From Turritopsis dohrnii (Eukaryota > Cnidaria > Hydrozoa > Anthoathecata > Oceaniidae), in contig BQMF02000003.1 in NCBI GenBank assembly GCA_027922465.2, forward strand, positions 2,542,001-2,606,000: a stretch of 64,000 nucleotides of DNA, read 5' to 3'. Below, one piece after another: positions 22,601 to 33,061 of the stretch; position 1 is the stretch's first letter; each line of letters starts with the position of its first letter. Under the pieces are notes generated by a model. The model searched no databases, had not been told where the DNA came from, and saw nothing but the letters and a program-made list of their open reading frames with translations. The position numbers and the translations under genes were made by a program.

Positions 22601-25600
22601 AACAACTATGAGGGAGAGAATTCCAGAGGCGAGCAGTCCAAGGGAAAAAGCTAGATGAATAAAAGTTCTTATGGCAAGTTGGGACCTGAACAGTCAAAGG
22701 ATGAGAATTCGAAGAGAGGCGAGTGATCCGAGAGAAAGTCTTAGGAGTAGGAGTCAGTTGATGCAAGTCATCCGAACAATGCCCATGAAAGTATTTATAG
22801 AAAAGAGACAGGGAAGCAACGTTTCTCCGATGTGAGAGGGGGTGAAGATTAGCACAAAGATCAGGGCCAACTAAGTTAACTAAGCGCTTCTGAATACGAT
22901 CGAGAAGATGAAGACAATGAGCAGAGGCTCCAGCCCAAAGGTGGCAGCAGTACTCAAGACAAGGGCGAATAGTGGCCTTAAACATGTAAATGATAGATTT
23001 AGACGAAAGTAAGTGACGGACCCAAAAAAGTGAGCCAACCTTCATAGCAGCAGATTTAGCAATGGACTCGATGTAAGAATTCCATGTGAAATTCTTTGTG
23101 AAGGTTAAACCTAAAAGACGAACCTGAGATGACTCTGCAAGCTCACTTCCATTCATAAGAACAGAAGGAATTACAGGGTCCCTGAAACGATTAATAGAGA
23201 GAAGCTTAGTTTTCGAAGCATTGAAAGAAACCAACCATTTCTGACCCCATTCAACTACTGTCCTAAGATCGTCCTCCAACTCAGCAGCCATTTCAACCTT
23301 ATCAAACAAGTCCTTAGTCCTTTCAAGAGACGAGTAAAGAGTAGTGTCATCAGCGTAGATAGCAAGTTTACAGAGAATACAATCGGGAAGGTTATTGATG
23401 AAAATGAGAAAGAGGGTTGGACCAAGGACAGAACCTTGAGGCACCCCTGAATTAATAGAGTAAGAAGAAGACGAATGACCATCGAGAACCACCTTAATAC
23501 TCCTGCCACTGAGAAAGGACTTAATGAGATTCAAGAGTGAACCAGAAATGCCATAAGACTTCAACTTGTGAAGAAGGTCACGATGCCAAACCTTGTCGAA
23601 TGCCTTGGAGATGTCAAGAGCAATAGCTCGTGTCTCACCACAAGCATTGAGGGACTGACATACACGTTCGGAGATGACGGTCAGAGCATCAGCAGTGGAA
23701 CGACCAGAACGGAAACCATACTGGTGATTAGAGAACAGATGAAGAGATTCTAGATGATGGGTGATGGAAGAGTTGATCAATGATTCAAAGACCTTACTTA
23801 TAATAGAGAGAAGACTAATAAGACGATAGCATAAAGGTCCGATCTCTCACCAGAGTTTTTGAAAACAGGCACAACAGAAGCAATCTTCCAACAAGAAGGA
23901 AAACAAGATTCATCGATGCACTTCCTGAATAGCCTACAGAGTATGGGAGAGAGTTCAGGCGAGCATTTTTGCAGAACGATTACAGGGATTTCGTCGGGAC
24001 CAGTAGCCTTAGAAGAGTCGAGAGACCAAATAACATCCGAAACCATCTTGGGAGTTATGTTCAGAGAAGACAAAACCAAGTCAGTTCTGGGGTCAATATC
24101 GGGCAAAACATGACCAGTGTCATCAAGGGTAGAGTTCCTGCTGAACTGTTTAGCAAAGAGCTCTGCCTTACTAACAGCAGATGTCAACACCTCAGGACCG
24201 TTGAAGAGTGGTGGAATCAAAGACTTACCCTTATTAGAAAAGCTCCGATAGATACACCAGAAATCACGAGACCCAATAGATTCAGATATAAGCCGATCAT
24301 GGACCAGATTTCGATAGGTGCATTTAGCCTCCTCAATGACTTTTTTACAGTCGTTGCGAGCTCTGGTGAAAAGATGCCTGTTGTCTTCACTACTACAACG
24401 TTGATAACGATGGAAAAAATGACTACGATGGGCAATTGCAGCAGAAATGGCAGGAGAGAACCAGGGTGTAGAGTGAGGTTTAACCTGATATTTACGAGAA
24501 GGAACAAATTCATCAATACCAACCTGAAGCCAAGAAGAGATCTCCACTGCACACCTCTCTGCATCACAGGCAAAGGTATGATCAACCGGCAGGTCACGAA
24601 TCAAATCTCGAAAGCTGTCCCAGTCACCACGATGGTATGAATAAAGTTTGCGATGAATAGGTGGATCGTGTGGGCAAGCGGAATTAAAGTCAATGGCTAC
24701 GTTGACAACAGAATGATCAGAATTACCTAAAGGAGCAGATGTTGATGTTTTGCAAATGTTCGGGTTAGATGAAAGGAATAGGTCAAGTAAAGAAGGCTCC
24801 TGATCAGCTCAATCAGGTACGCAAGTGGGAGAGTTCACAAGCTGAGTAAGAGAGTGAGAGATAGCAAAGTTGAAAGTGTCAATGCCAGATAGGGAGGTAG
24901 TGTGTGAGAAAGGTAACCAGTCAGCATGATGAATATTGAAATCACCGAACACAAAGATATTAGCAGAAGGGTGAGATATGAGAGCTTTATCAATATTTTC
25001 CGAGATAGAATTGATGACGCTGCACGACTGAGAAGATGGGGAGCGATACACAAAGAAAAGATAACTAGTTGAATGCAAGAGAGAAAGACGTAGACAGATG
25101 AAAGATTCGTCAGGAGATTCGAGATTCAATTGACGACTGACAGGAAGACAGTCACGAACATAGATACCAAGGCCGTGCATAAGAATAGATGAGTCCTTGC
25201 GATTAATAGGAAGATAGCCAGGTACATCGAAGTCAGAAGAGCTAATAGAAGGGTTAAGATTAGTTTCACAAATAGCAAGAATGTCAGGAGATGAGTTGAC
25301 TAGAAAAGATTCCAAATGAGAGAAGTTCCCACGAAGTCCACGAATATTAGAGAAGGAAAGTGAGAAAGACGTTGGCGATTTACGAGTACCCGATTTAGAT
25401 TTACTAGAATTTGACATTTTTTTTCATAATGAGGAGAAAGAAATCCAAAGTTGTGTTGGCTGAAGAACTCGTGCTAGAGGATCATTTCAATATAGGTTTG
25501 CTGTTAGCTATGAACCTATTGTCGTAACAAAAGCAATGCTGTGGCCTCTAAGGATGCAAACCGTTACAGCAGCAGGGCGCCGTCCAAGCGCAACTTGGCA

Positions 25601-27940
25601 CTACTACTGCAACGCCATTTTTCGACTGTTGATAGAGCAGCCTCTCTAAGTAGCTAGCAAAGAGTTCGGGCTCATGTACTACCAGTCGGCAATGTAGCAA
25701 TCAGGTAAAACTACTATCCTAACACCCTCAACATAGATAACTAAGAAGCAGTATTGAAAATAGACTCAAGCATTTGTCAGACGGTCAAGTGCAACAAGGA
25801 GACCGGTGTTCATCATCCTAGAGTAGATATAGCACTGCAAGCAGCACATCTACACTAATAGACGAAGTAGGGGTACTAGACCGGGTGGTATCTCTACCTG
25901 CCCCAGACAATTATGGCTTGCCAACCAGGTGTTTCTATCGAGACACCATCTCTAGGAAGGTTGCCAACCAAAGCCGAAGAAGCCTTCCCCTCCATTAAGC
26001 AAGACTGACCCCGCCGGACGCCAACCTGGTATTTTAATGTCTCGGGGTTATCCTTGAAATGAAATCCTTGATATAGGTATTGGGTAAATAATATGGTTAC
26101 TTTTTTTAATGGTTTAATGTAATGGTTTCCTTTAGGTTTTTACTAAATTATTTGTCCTGCTTTGAAATAATACCTGCGCTTAATATAATAAGCATTATAT
26201 AAATACCCACAAAAAATAATAAACTTTATCATCCACAATATAAAATTCTTGTGAAAATGTTTTCTATCTGCAAAATTAGATTCCATGAAAAATTTTTTTT
26301 GACCAACTGCGAAATTAAATTTGGAAATTGGAAAATTTAACGCGAAAAGAAATGGACGAATACTACAGAAAGAACGTGATTGGGTCTTTCGATAATGTAA
26401 ACGTAGCTTAATTAATAACCAGAATTTATAACAAAAGAAATATACTTGCATGAGCTGCAAAATATATTTTAAAGACACATGTGAGCCAAGAGAGAAAAAG
26501 AAAATGTAAATAAAAGCTAAAAATCGTTGCTATCGCTGTAATAAGATTATTTGTTTACATCGTAGATTCCATGTTTCATATGTGTGACCGTCCAAGGGAT
26601 TTTGATAACAAACGATATATATAAAAAAAAACACGCTATTTTGTCAATGAAAAGTAGGATTCACCTACTTACGTTTCGTTTCATCTATGTATGTTTATAT
26701 TTTTCATATTCCCATACGCCAGTTTTCGAAGTTGGAACATAACCGGGAGTATTATATATCTAATTGCTATTTTCCCAAATAAAACACTCTACACTCTCAA
26801 AAGATGTTGTTGTTATCACAACTTCAGCATTATTTTGAAAACTCAATGTGACGGATGTACAGGTAGCACGCATTAGTGTTTAATAATGAACTGATTACCT
26901 GGTTCTTATTCATTTAGAGATGAAAGAAACAACAGTTTGTTCTCAAGTTGCTACAAATAGAAACCATCTGCTATAATTCTTTTTTTGTTCTACCACGGTT
27001 ATGTGAAATGAACATGGTTCACTTTCAGTTTAAGAAAAAAGAAAAAAGTCTGTTTAAAGTTACTATCAATAGAAACTGCCCCTTACAATTCTTTTTTTAT
27101 GTTGTTCGATCAATATTTTGGTTTATTCCTTGGGGGAAAATGTTTCAGAATTTCAATCAACATTTGAGTGAGTGATATAGAATCAAAAAAGCGATTTATT
27201 AGAATCGGAAAAGCGATTCATTGAAATCGGAAAAGTGATTCATTAGAATCTAAAAAGCGATTCATTAGAATCGGAAAAGCGATTCAAAATCGATTTTAAA
27301 GAATCACTTTTTAGCTTCAAATAATCATTTAATCGATTAAGCGATTCAAATCGCTTTTTCGCTTATCCTTTTCCCATATAAACTGTCACAATTATACATA
27401 ATTATACATATTGAAAAACAGATGCAATAGCAACTGAGTGTGGCCAGCCACGTAAAATAATAACAATAATAACAATAATTTGATGATTTTTAAATTCACA
27501 TATCTGCCCAAGGAAATAGAATTTCCAAAAACTGACCTCATAAACAACTTTGTGAATTCTACCATCCCTAAAGTATCATTTTGGACACAGGGAAACCTTT
27601 AAACCAATAAAAAATGTTCTAGTCAGCCCCTTAAGAAATAAACTGCAGGGACAGACTTCCCAGAGGGAAAATTTCATATTTCATTCTAAACTGAAAATTA
27701 GCAAAAAAAATTGTTCCTCCTCCGTACATTATTCATTATAATTATTATTATTTTCCAAAGAAGGAGGCAAAGTTCAAAAGCAAGAGACAATCATTTCATC
27801 ATCAATAGCATTAAAATACCTGATAAGCAAGCAGTTATGTCAATCCACTTTAGTAATGTCCCAGTAAGTAATGATTTCGTTTCTAAATTGCACTCAGAAA
27901 GTTCGATTATTTTACTAGTTTCCACCAATGTGGAAGACAT
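7633..27940 (-). CDS. ACOT11/12: acyl-CoA thioesterase, two HotDog domains, ACOT11/ACOT12-like (11 exons)
   Basis: Exons in order: 27940-27820, 17390-17321, 17234-17174, 16829-16773, 14563-14519, 14394-14315, 13297-13245, 12627-12494, 8359-8319, 8037-7918, 7771-7633. All have GT-AG borders, and the phases join into 307 codons. HotDog 1 includes LLKWIDITACLSAEKHA, CVTASVDDLQLQ, VNRAWNTSMEVEVSV and AYFTFV. HotDog 2 includes SQSIEIVLPQHANHH, TFGGQ, LMAWMEATGTISA, VGDRIVIKSCVNNTF, SMEVGVRVEAYE and SAYFTFIAPDQNG. Such enzymes hydrolyse acyl-CoA to fatty acid and CoA in the cytosol. The start ATG at 27940 begins MSSTLVETSK. Vertebrate relatives end in a START domain; none was found here. Intron 1 is 10.4 kb and full of transposons, mostly in the same orientation. 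Confidence 0.88.
8094..8175. repeat. orphan Tigger-like terminal repeat
   Basis: The sequence TACAGTAGCATCGTAATAAC followed by CGAACTTTCGATAATTCGAG resembles Tigger ends in style (CAGTA start, TTCGA motifs). No matching right end was found nearby. Confidence 0.35.
10497..10558. repeat. perfect palindrome, 30-bp arms, 2-nt loop
   Basis: The left arm starts CTGAAGGTTTTCTTTGAATC (10497-10526) and the right arm (10529-10558) is its exact reverse complement. The loop is CT. It lies inside the hAT-like element, just upstream of the coding-like segments. Confidence 0.95.
10648..11182 (+). pseudogene. unrecognised coding-like exons inside the hAT-like element
   Basis: Two segments look protein-coding. 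The first follows a possible acceptor (TTCTACAG) and reads DKAKESHEELALLDDDVTTH, SFIDNVFELEKDKTDGWPFH and LKWLDAYSVGFEIPQLLFLG. The second (about 11009-11182) reads CDLELSRKRILLAFPSDLNQ, LISNQILEEIKRNNFFPILD and ends in a stop. Composition and lack of stops suggest real or recently real exons on the plus strand. A further short segment near 11424 (STDRPRFNEALEVWKGAKGC) could be another exon. I do not recognise the family. They could be captured host exons or a diverged transposon protein. Confidence 0.4.
13707..14101. mobile_element. Harbinger-type MITE (TAA target site)
   Basis: A terminal repeat of at least 27 bp starts GGGGCTGTTCATATGGAGGT at both ends, flanked by TAA on each side (13704-13706 and 14102-14104). 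Three-base TAA/TTA duplication with a GGGGCTGTT start is typical of PIF/Harbinger. The interior has further palindromes (GTGAGATCTCA, CCCGGTTAGCCGGG). No coding. It lies in the intron between exons 6 and 7 of the thioesterase. Confidence 0.82.
14594..15046. mobile_element. TA-flanked MITE related to the element at 6357
   Basis: The terminal repeat CTATTCCCCCGCATATAAG is identical at both ends (14596-14614 and 15026-15044), and TA flanks the element. Near-terminal AAGCCCATGGGCTTAT copies match the AGCCCATGGGCTTAAA motif of the element at 6357-6927. The insertion sits about 30 bp upstream of exon 5 of the thioesterase. Confidence 0.8.
15047..16040. other. intron sequence, nothing recognised
   Basis: AT-rich intron DNA with no domain, inverted repeat or microsatellite of note. 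Confidence 0.5.
16041..16615. pseudogene. Penelope-like relic, two halves in opposite orientation
   Basis: 16041-16250 read on the minus strand gives a fragment like that of the larger copy (KKAGYP...NSIIRD...IIPTWLFEE). 16364-16600 on the plus strand gives the GIY-YIG endonuclease part (NYIGETIRNAYTRWSEH, HSFSWKVLTNAP). The two halves face opposite ways. Between them is a 13-bp inverted repeat, TTTGGTACAGCTG with a 5-nt loop, at 16283-16313. Inversions like this arise by template switching or twin priming. Confidence 0.75.
16941..17002. repeat. perfect 31-bp tandem duplication
   Basis: Two identical copies of a unit starting ATATTTAACTTGATTGATTG. Identity implies a recent event. Confidence 0.9.
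17391..18366. other. start of thioesterase intron 1, nothing recognised
   Basis: AT-rich intron sequence. An open frame at 17410-17610 has no recognisable similarity and no matching splice context. Confidence 0.45.
18367..19090 (+). pseudogene. decayed LINE 3' fragment
   Basis: Broken frames read ADESDLFDQTELAGSLEHNI, then CCHIWMCAP...FNLVGPELSAQLHFLSHCR. These parallel the LINE copies at 22433-25417 and 53505-54600 (ADDTTLYSS, YCCHLWAGAS, LVNLVGPDLCANLHPLSHRR). The reverse transcriptase core is missing. The 3' end keeps AGTAGTGGCTG and ends in an A-rich tail. Confidence 0.7.
19093..20049. mobile_element. foldback element with arms of about 220 bp
   Basis: 19093-19312 is the inverted, slightly diverged counterpart of 19830-20049. 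Shared landmarks are GTTTCACAACAAATATCTTT, AATTGAATAATT, CACTTTTCTAATTTGGTTGA and CAACTGGAAGTGGTCCTTGT. The outer ends are ACCGGGTGAGTAAAA and ACCAGGTGAATAAAA. The 0.5-kb loop holds a LINE 3' tail. The superfamily is unknown; there is no coding capacity. Confidence 0.75.
19440..19640 (+). repeat. short LINE-tailed (SINE-like) fragment
   Basis: A GC-rich block starting CCGGCCGCGTCCCTGGTGGT leads into CTAGTAGTGGCTTCGGCCTT, the same 3' tail as the LINE at 22433, followed by an A run. This may be an internally deleted LINE or a SINE that shares the LINE tail. Confidence 0.45.
20253..20288 (-). ncRNA. hammerhead-ribozyme-like motif of the Penelope element
   Basis: On the minus strand: CTGATGA, then one extra T, a 5-bp stem GTAGA/TCTAC closed by AACC, then GAAA and the palindromic AGCTTCGT. 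CUGAUGA-stem-GAAA is the hammerhead core, and Penelope-like elements are known to carry minimal hammerheads in their terminal repeats. The extra base next to stem II departs from the canonical core, so activity is uncertain. Confidence 0.45.
20484..21725 (-). pseudogene. Penelope-like element: RT plus GIY-YIG endonuclease, 5' truncated and frameshifted
   Basis: The upstream frame (to 21036) has SYDVESLFTSIP, CPMGGPISVVFANIYMNK and YVDDTCAKH, the Penelope-type reverse transcriptase boxes. A frameshift near 21030 leads into YIKNEYRKAGYPPAFVNSVI and then the GIY-YIG part, CSCGMNYVGETICNAHTRWS. The frame is open to about 21720 without a Met, so the N terminus is cut off. It lies in the same orientation as the host gene. 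A hammerhead-like motif lies downstream. Confidence 0.88.
21726..22432. other. Penelope upstream terminal sequence and AT-rich DNA
   Basis: The minus strand of 22258-22291 reads CTGAAGA-TT-GTCGTAC-AATAC-GTACGAC-AT-GAAA, a second stem-loop of the Penelope terminal type. Its 7-bp stem is perfect. The rest shows no gene. Confidence 0.4.
22433..26055 (-). mobile_element. full-length but inactive LINE with poly(A) tail
   Basis: The 3' end is an A-rich tail at 22433-22460. The 5' untranslated part is a GC-richer block at about 25418-26055. The coding region lies between. No target-site duplication could be assigned. It is in intron 1 of the thioesterase gene, same strand. Confidence 0.8.
22466..25417 (-). 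pseudogene. LINE ORF2-like protein: APE endonuclease and reverse transcriptase, broken
   Basis: 25417-24809 is the endonuclease N-terminal part (FSNIRGLRGNFSHLESFL, ICETNLNPS, VFGDFNIHHADW). A TGA at 24806-24808 interrupts VPD-stop-ADQEPSLLDLF where relatives have Arg, again a CGA-to-TGA change. The frame resumes through 23798 (ATGPDEIPVIVLQKCSPELS). A frameshift near 23825 splits it from the RT part (RLISLLSIISKVFESL, ALDISKAFDKVWH, GVPQGSVLGPTL, IYADDTTLYSS). Near the 3' end the frame runs without its usual stop into the poly(A) tail. Relatives: 18367-19090 and 53489-54560. Confidence 0.88.
26056..27819. other. remainder of thioesterase intron 1
   Basis: AT-rich sequence. The only clear feature is the 22-bp tandem array at 27181-27290. 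26885-27120 contains a weak internal duplication around AATAGAAAC. Confidence 0.5.
27181..27290. repeat. 22-bp tandem array, five copies
   Basis: Unit GAATCGGAAAAGCGATTCAT plus TA, with substitutions in each copy. The sequence just after (GCGATTCAAATCGCTTTTTC) can fold back on it. It is not CRISPR-like: there are no spacers. Confidence 0.85.
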
Positions 27941-28080
27941 CTTTTTTTGTTTACATTCAATCACGGACCGTAAGGACCATCGATCACAAGCCGCGCGATC
28001 GGCGATCCCATCATCGGCGCCTTCTTCTTTAAGAAAAACGCCTCTTCATAACGCCCCGCGCACGTAGAAGATATAGAATC
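27941..28080 (-). promoter_or_regulatory. CpG-rich 5' region of the thioesterase gene
   Basis: Just upstream of the start codon, GC and CpG density rise sharply in AT-rich surroundings (CCGCGCGATCGGCGATCCC, GCCCCGCGCACG). No TATA box is visible. This suits a CpG-type promoter, but the start of transcription is not shown. Confidence 0.5.
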
Positions 28081-28789
28081 GTTACACACAATAACTGCTA
28101 AGGTTTTCTCGATTTTTTAGGAATAGCCTTTTAACCACAAATCATCATTGTTATTAAATAATTATGTTGACAGTTTCTCTGTTGCATGTTGATTTTTATC
28201 TTAAATTGGTTTATAATGAAATTAAGACTTAGTTAACCAGTTTCTCTCTCGAAATAAAGTCGATTTTGCGTAGCAGGACAACAATGTCCTTCCAGCCGCC
28301 ATTGGGTCATTTATTTTCAAGCATGTATCTTCTTCCAACTATGCCACTCTGTCAGTGTTGGTTTTTCAAGCTTTGATTTCATCAGATCAATTCCGTGTTA
28401 ACTTCCTCCCCATGCCCCCACATGTTACCAGGAGTGTTAACGCAGTATTATTTATGAACCACGCTTGTGAATCGGAACAATTGGTTGTCTAACTGACAAG
28501 AAGGAATACAAGTGCGTATATTTGTAATTTCTATTACAGAAGCAAGGTATGCTAGGACCTAATATGCTAAGTAAGTTCACATAATGCTCCATGATAACCA
28601 TTTATAAATTGTAATTAAGGACACTCCCATCAATAGGCGCCCTTCACGGCATAACAGTAAAACAGTAATTATGACATGATTAGCGCCCATAAATGTTCAA
28701 TCATTTTCTGAGATCATGTCACGCATTTTTGTAAAAGATACTGCACCCTTGAAATCTTCTGACAGTTTTCCAAAAGGTTTTAACTGAGT
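28081..28789. other. intergenic, no gene seen
   Basis: AT-rich spacer between the thioesterase 5' end and the gypsy relic. No LTR could be defined for the gypsy element. Confidence 0.45.
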
Positions 28790-31412
28790 TCAACATTGCA
28801 AATTCATTCTTCCAATTATAGCTTTTGTGCGTCTAATTAGATTTGTGCACATGTTTCTTGCTTTCTTGTATTCAGCCCATTCCATTGACTCGCTCGGTGT
28901 AGATCGTGCTGTTTTCAGTAAATAGAATTTAGTTGGATATGGAAGGTATTTGCCAGTGTAAATGGGAATGAAATCCCTGATCGGACGGCCGAAAAGGCAC
29001 ATGGCAGGTGAGAGTTCCGTGTCCTGATTAAGGGTGTTCCGGTACTGCAACATGGCTCGTTGGAATGCTCCGGTGTCGAGCTCCCCATTTGGACCTGAGT
29101 TCTCAGTGAGCATACGTTTGACAATCTTTACACCAATCTCTGCTCGACAATTGCTGTGGGGAAAGGCAACAGATGAACGGCGATGTTGGACTCCCCAATC
29201 CTCCAGAAACGTCCCGGTTGGTGATGCAGTGGATTCTGGTCCGCCATCCAAAGATAATTCGTCAGGAATCCCGTAGGTGACGAAAGTACGTTTGAGGCAG
29301 CGAATCAGGCTAGTGGCACCTTCTTTCGACTCTTCAACAATAGTGCAGTTTGAATACCTATCAACACAAACGAGGTAGTAGTGCCCTTGATGGTGGAAGA
29401 AGTCGCCACAAAGGTATTGGAATGGATACTCCGGGTAGGTGAGTGGTGACGGTGGGGCGGACGGCTGAGATGGGGCTATGCATTTGCAGTGATTGCAATC
29501 GTTACGCTGTTTGGCGATATCCTTTGAGATACCTGGCCAAAAGACTGAGGAGTCAGCCCTACCAGTCATGGAAGTGATGACATGGTGTGCCGCATGTAAG
29601 GCTATCAGGACAGCTTGTCGAAGCTGTTTGGGGATGATGATTCTGTCCTTGTATAGGGCTACGCCATCGATGGTGGAAAGCCGTTCCCGGAATTGATGAA
29701 ACTCTTGGATTGAGGTAGGAAGCTCTTCCTTATTAGATGGCAAGCCAGAATCAATGAATTCAACAAGTTGCCTTATGCTGAGTTCACTGGTGGATAATAG
29801 GCGTATTTCGTCCCACGTGACTGACCGAATCGAATGGAGGGCGCTGTTAGATGTATTGATAGGTGCAATATCGTCTTGGAGAATAAACTGGTCAGGAAAC
29901 GGATCCTCAGTTGGATATCTTGATGTTGCATCAGAAGCACGATGTTTCAAGCTTGGTATGTGGTGCATGTAGAATCGGTAACGAAGTGTAAGCTCTTTGA
30001 GATTTTTAAGCCTGTTGTTAGGTATAAGGAGCGGTTTGTGAATAGGCCTAAGAGTGGCTTATGGTCCACAACAACAATCAGGTCTTTACAACCAAAAACA
30101 AAATGTTTTGCTCTGTCGAGGGAGTATGCAACAGCCAAGGCTTCTCCTTTTACGGGTGCATAACGTGATTCGGCTGGGCTGGTGAAACGACTGCCAGCCA
30201 TCTTTGCAACGTTGTGGTTTGTGGCTTCTGACATAACAAAAATCCCACACTGGTTTTCGACCAATCAGTCGCGAGGCAGGTAGGCTTCCCTTTGTCAAAA
30301 ATTTTCACACCTTTCTCAATTTCGCTGACGATGTGGAGTTTGGACTTATCAAATGCACGTTGCATATCATCGGTCCAGCAGAATGGTGTCTTCGGTTTTA
30401 ACAGTTCACGAAATGGTAACATTGTTTCTGTCATACTAAAAGTGTATGTAACTTGATTGACAAGCCCGAACTAAGAACGAACGTCTGTAATGTTCTTTGG
30501 AGTCGAGAAGTTAGTGATGGCCTGAAGCATGGAAGGTGCAGGTCGTATAGAATCGAGGGTAATTTCAAATCCAGAAAGTTCAACAGTGTCCTCGCCGAAT
30601 TTAAACTTTGAGGGGTTTTGAATTATCCCATTCTTTCTACAAGTGCTAGCTACCTGCAGGCTTGGGAGAAACAAGTTTCAATATCATCAAACCATAGTAA
30701 CGCATCGTCGAATATATGCGAGTAGCCATCACCTGATGCAATGTAACCTTGTGGGAGGGTGAGGCAACGATAGGAAGGAATGATGAATGTCGTAAGAAGA
30801 TGTCTTCCGCCCGCAGTGGTACACTGTGGTAACTGTTCCTTGCATCTGATACAGTTTTCTTTGTGTTCGTTGGGATTGAGCGTACTTGGTGGAAGGGCGA
30901 CTGTGTATGATGCGTTTCCCTCGAAGCATGGGTATTGAGAGGTTGGAAATCGACAGTTCGTCTAGGGTTGCCATTTTTCTTCGCGCAAATGAACATGCGA
31001 TGACACCATGTAACAGGCTCTCCCACTGGAACTGGCTCGATTACACCCAATCGTACATCACGGTCCAAATCGGCCTTCGCCAATGAATGGGAACTGAAAT
31101 TGGTGAATGGTGTGCAACAGGTTCTGCCTCTGGATCAATCATAAGTTTCATGGGAGGCACCGCCATGAATGGTAGTGGCTGGTGTTCACAGGTGTTGAAG
31201 GTACTGTTACCATAGTACTCAGGCAGAAAGTTCTCCAGTTTTTGCCGGTTTTCGTCTGTGGCTGGGAAGGGAAGTTCGGTTGGCAAAGGTGGTGAGAGGG
31301 CTCGTCTGGGGCACCCACACTCTGTCTGGATGTCCTTGGGAACAGTGATTGATGCTAGACCCGGTGTTTCGCCGATGGCAGGGAAGGAGTCAGAAATAAT
31401 GATGCCCAAATC
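28790..31412 (-). pseudogene. Ty3/gypsy-like Pol relic with an intact integrase frame
   Basis: Order on the minus strand: a possible protease/linker part (31409-31041), reverse transcriptase (MFICAKKNGNPRRTVDFQPL, 31083-30646), RNase H (TDWSKTSVGFLLCQ; FGCKDLIVVVDHKPLLG) and integrase (29968-28790). The integrase frame has 392 codons, with a zinc site (H125, H128/129, C158, C161) and the D189-D241-E277 catalytic triad spaced as in integrases (35 residues between the last two). RT and RNase H are split by several frameshifts. No LTRs, primer site or gag were found, so this is an internal fragment. The integrase alone is uninterrupted. Confidence 0.85.
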
Positions 31413-33061
31413 GATGCATGCACCTCTGCTTAGAAAGAACTTGTCCGATTCATTGGTGACGTGGACGAATTATTTAGTCTCTATTGGCGCTGATTTTCCA
31501 GGATTTTCCTAGTTATATTTTTGTTGCAATAACCATGTTCTTAATGAGTTCCCACAAATGTTTTTAAAGTTTTATAAAGACTATAGTAGTAGTATAGATT
31601 TAGTGTCTATGGTAGGTTTCCAGGCCTCCAATTTTAGCAACAAGGAATAGCCTGGAAGCCCCTGTTTTATCATTTTCTGTTAGTCCTCCATGTAGTCATA
31701 CAGGATTAAAAGTTTTTAAGATGTTGATTATTTTTTTTCTTGTCTTGGAGAAGCCTCAAATATCCTTTTTTGTACTTCCGAATTAGTTTTTTTGGCATTT
31801 TTACGCCGCCATTTTGGAATTTTGAAAGATTTGTAGGAATTGACTTTTGCATATTCTGATAATGCACCGAGTTGTCTTGCAATCTGCAAAGTTTCATTAC
31901 TCTAGGGTAAATACAGAGGTTCAAAAATTGAAAAAAAGCAGCTTACCACCCGGTCATATCAATTTTCTGTAGATGGTCCTCAACTTTGCACAGCTATGAT
32001 TTTGAACCGTAAAAGATATTGAGGTGATATTTTCAGAAGTGTCTCATCTTATATATTGTAACTATCTGACAAAGTTTGAACAAATTCTGAGATGGCTCAT
32101 TTATAGTATCATTTGGTATGGAATGACCCTTAAGTAAAAGTTACTTTTCATCTTCTGGGTAAAAAAGGATATGTTTTCGGTTAAAAGGAGCTAATAGTCT
32201 TTGATGTTTCAATTATTTTTATCATGTTGATGTTTGGTTTTTTACAGGGGAAATTTATTATACTAAGCCTTTCTCTGCTGTTCAGCTCACATTGATTAAA
32301 ACTGGTAAAAATTTTTACCCGGAGTTGGTTAGTTGGCTTTAGACAGGCGGATGTATATAGCATGGATTTATAACCGTGACCACATTTACTTACTTAAGGC
32401 GTGTATTTATTGGTTTTAACATTTAACAAGTCTCAAGTTCTCAAGGTGTTCTCCATCTGCACTCTCCATCTACACTCTCATTTCGTGCATTTTTCCACGA
32501 AGTTCAGTCAAATCGTTATTAAATTCGACTATTATGCGACTGTATGAAGTGATGCCGAATTAATGTCAAATAATGCCGTTAATTAATTCATTATATGTCG
32601 CACTTGATTATTACAGAAAAATGGACTTAATAAATAGCATTCAACACTGCAGCAATTATGGAGCAAATACGCTTATGTTTATAAACACTACTTCACTTGG
32701 AAACTTATCTATTGAAACCTTAATAACTTTTGAAGAAAGAAACGACAGGAAACCTTATTGAATTGAAAGTTTTATAATCGAAAAGACAGCTGAGTCTGGG
32801 AATGAGATTGCTAATGATGCAAACATTGATGGTTTAATCATTATATTTGTAAAACTTTTAACTTTTGGAAGTTAATGGGATTTTTTCAATCAGTTTCATC
32901 TCGTTTAATGCGTTATCTGGTAAGCTAATTTAACTACAATTCAAAAATATAAAGTTGCGCAAATCAATCGAGTCTGAAACTGCTGGTCAAGAGAAAGGAT
33001 AAAAAAATTTTGCATTTCTGATATTGAGGCAGAAGGAGAACTTTGATCATTCATCTTCAAA
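31413..33061. other. spacer upstream of the tyrosinase gene
   Basis: AT-rich sequence. A hairpin, GGTAAAAATTTTTACC, at about 32304 resembles the Helitron-like ends at 42556 and 58051. ATATAAAG near 32947 and GGATAAAAAAA near 32997 could be core promoter elements for the gene starting at 33062, but this is unproven. Confidence 0.35.

Noticed and set aside
27181..27290. CRISPR-like array
   Set aside because: Contiguous 22-bp units with no spacers in a eukaryotic intron; a plain tandem repeat.
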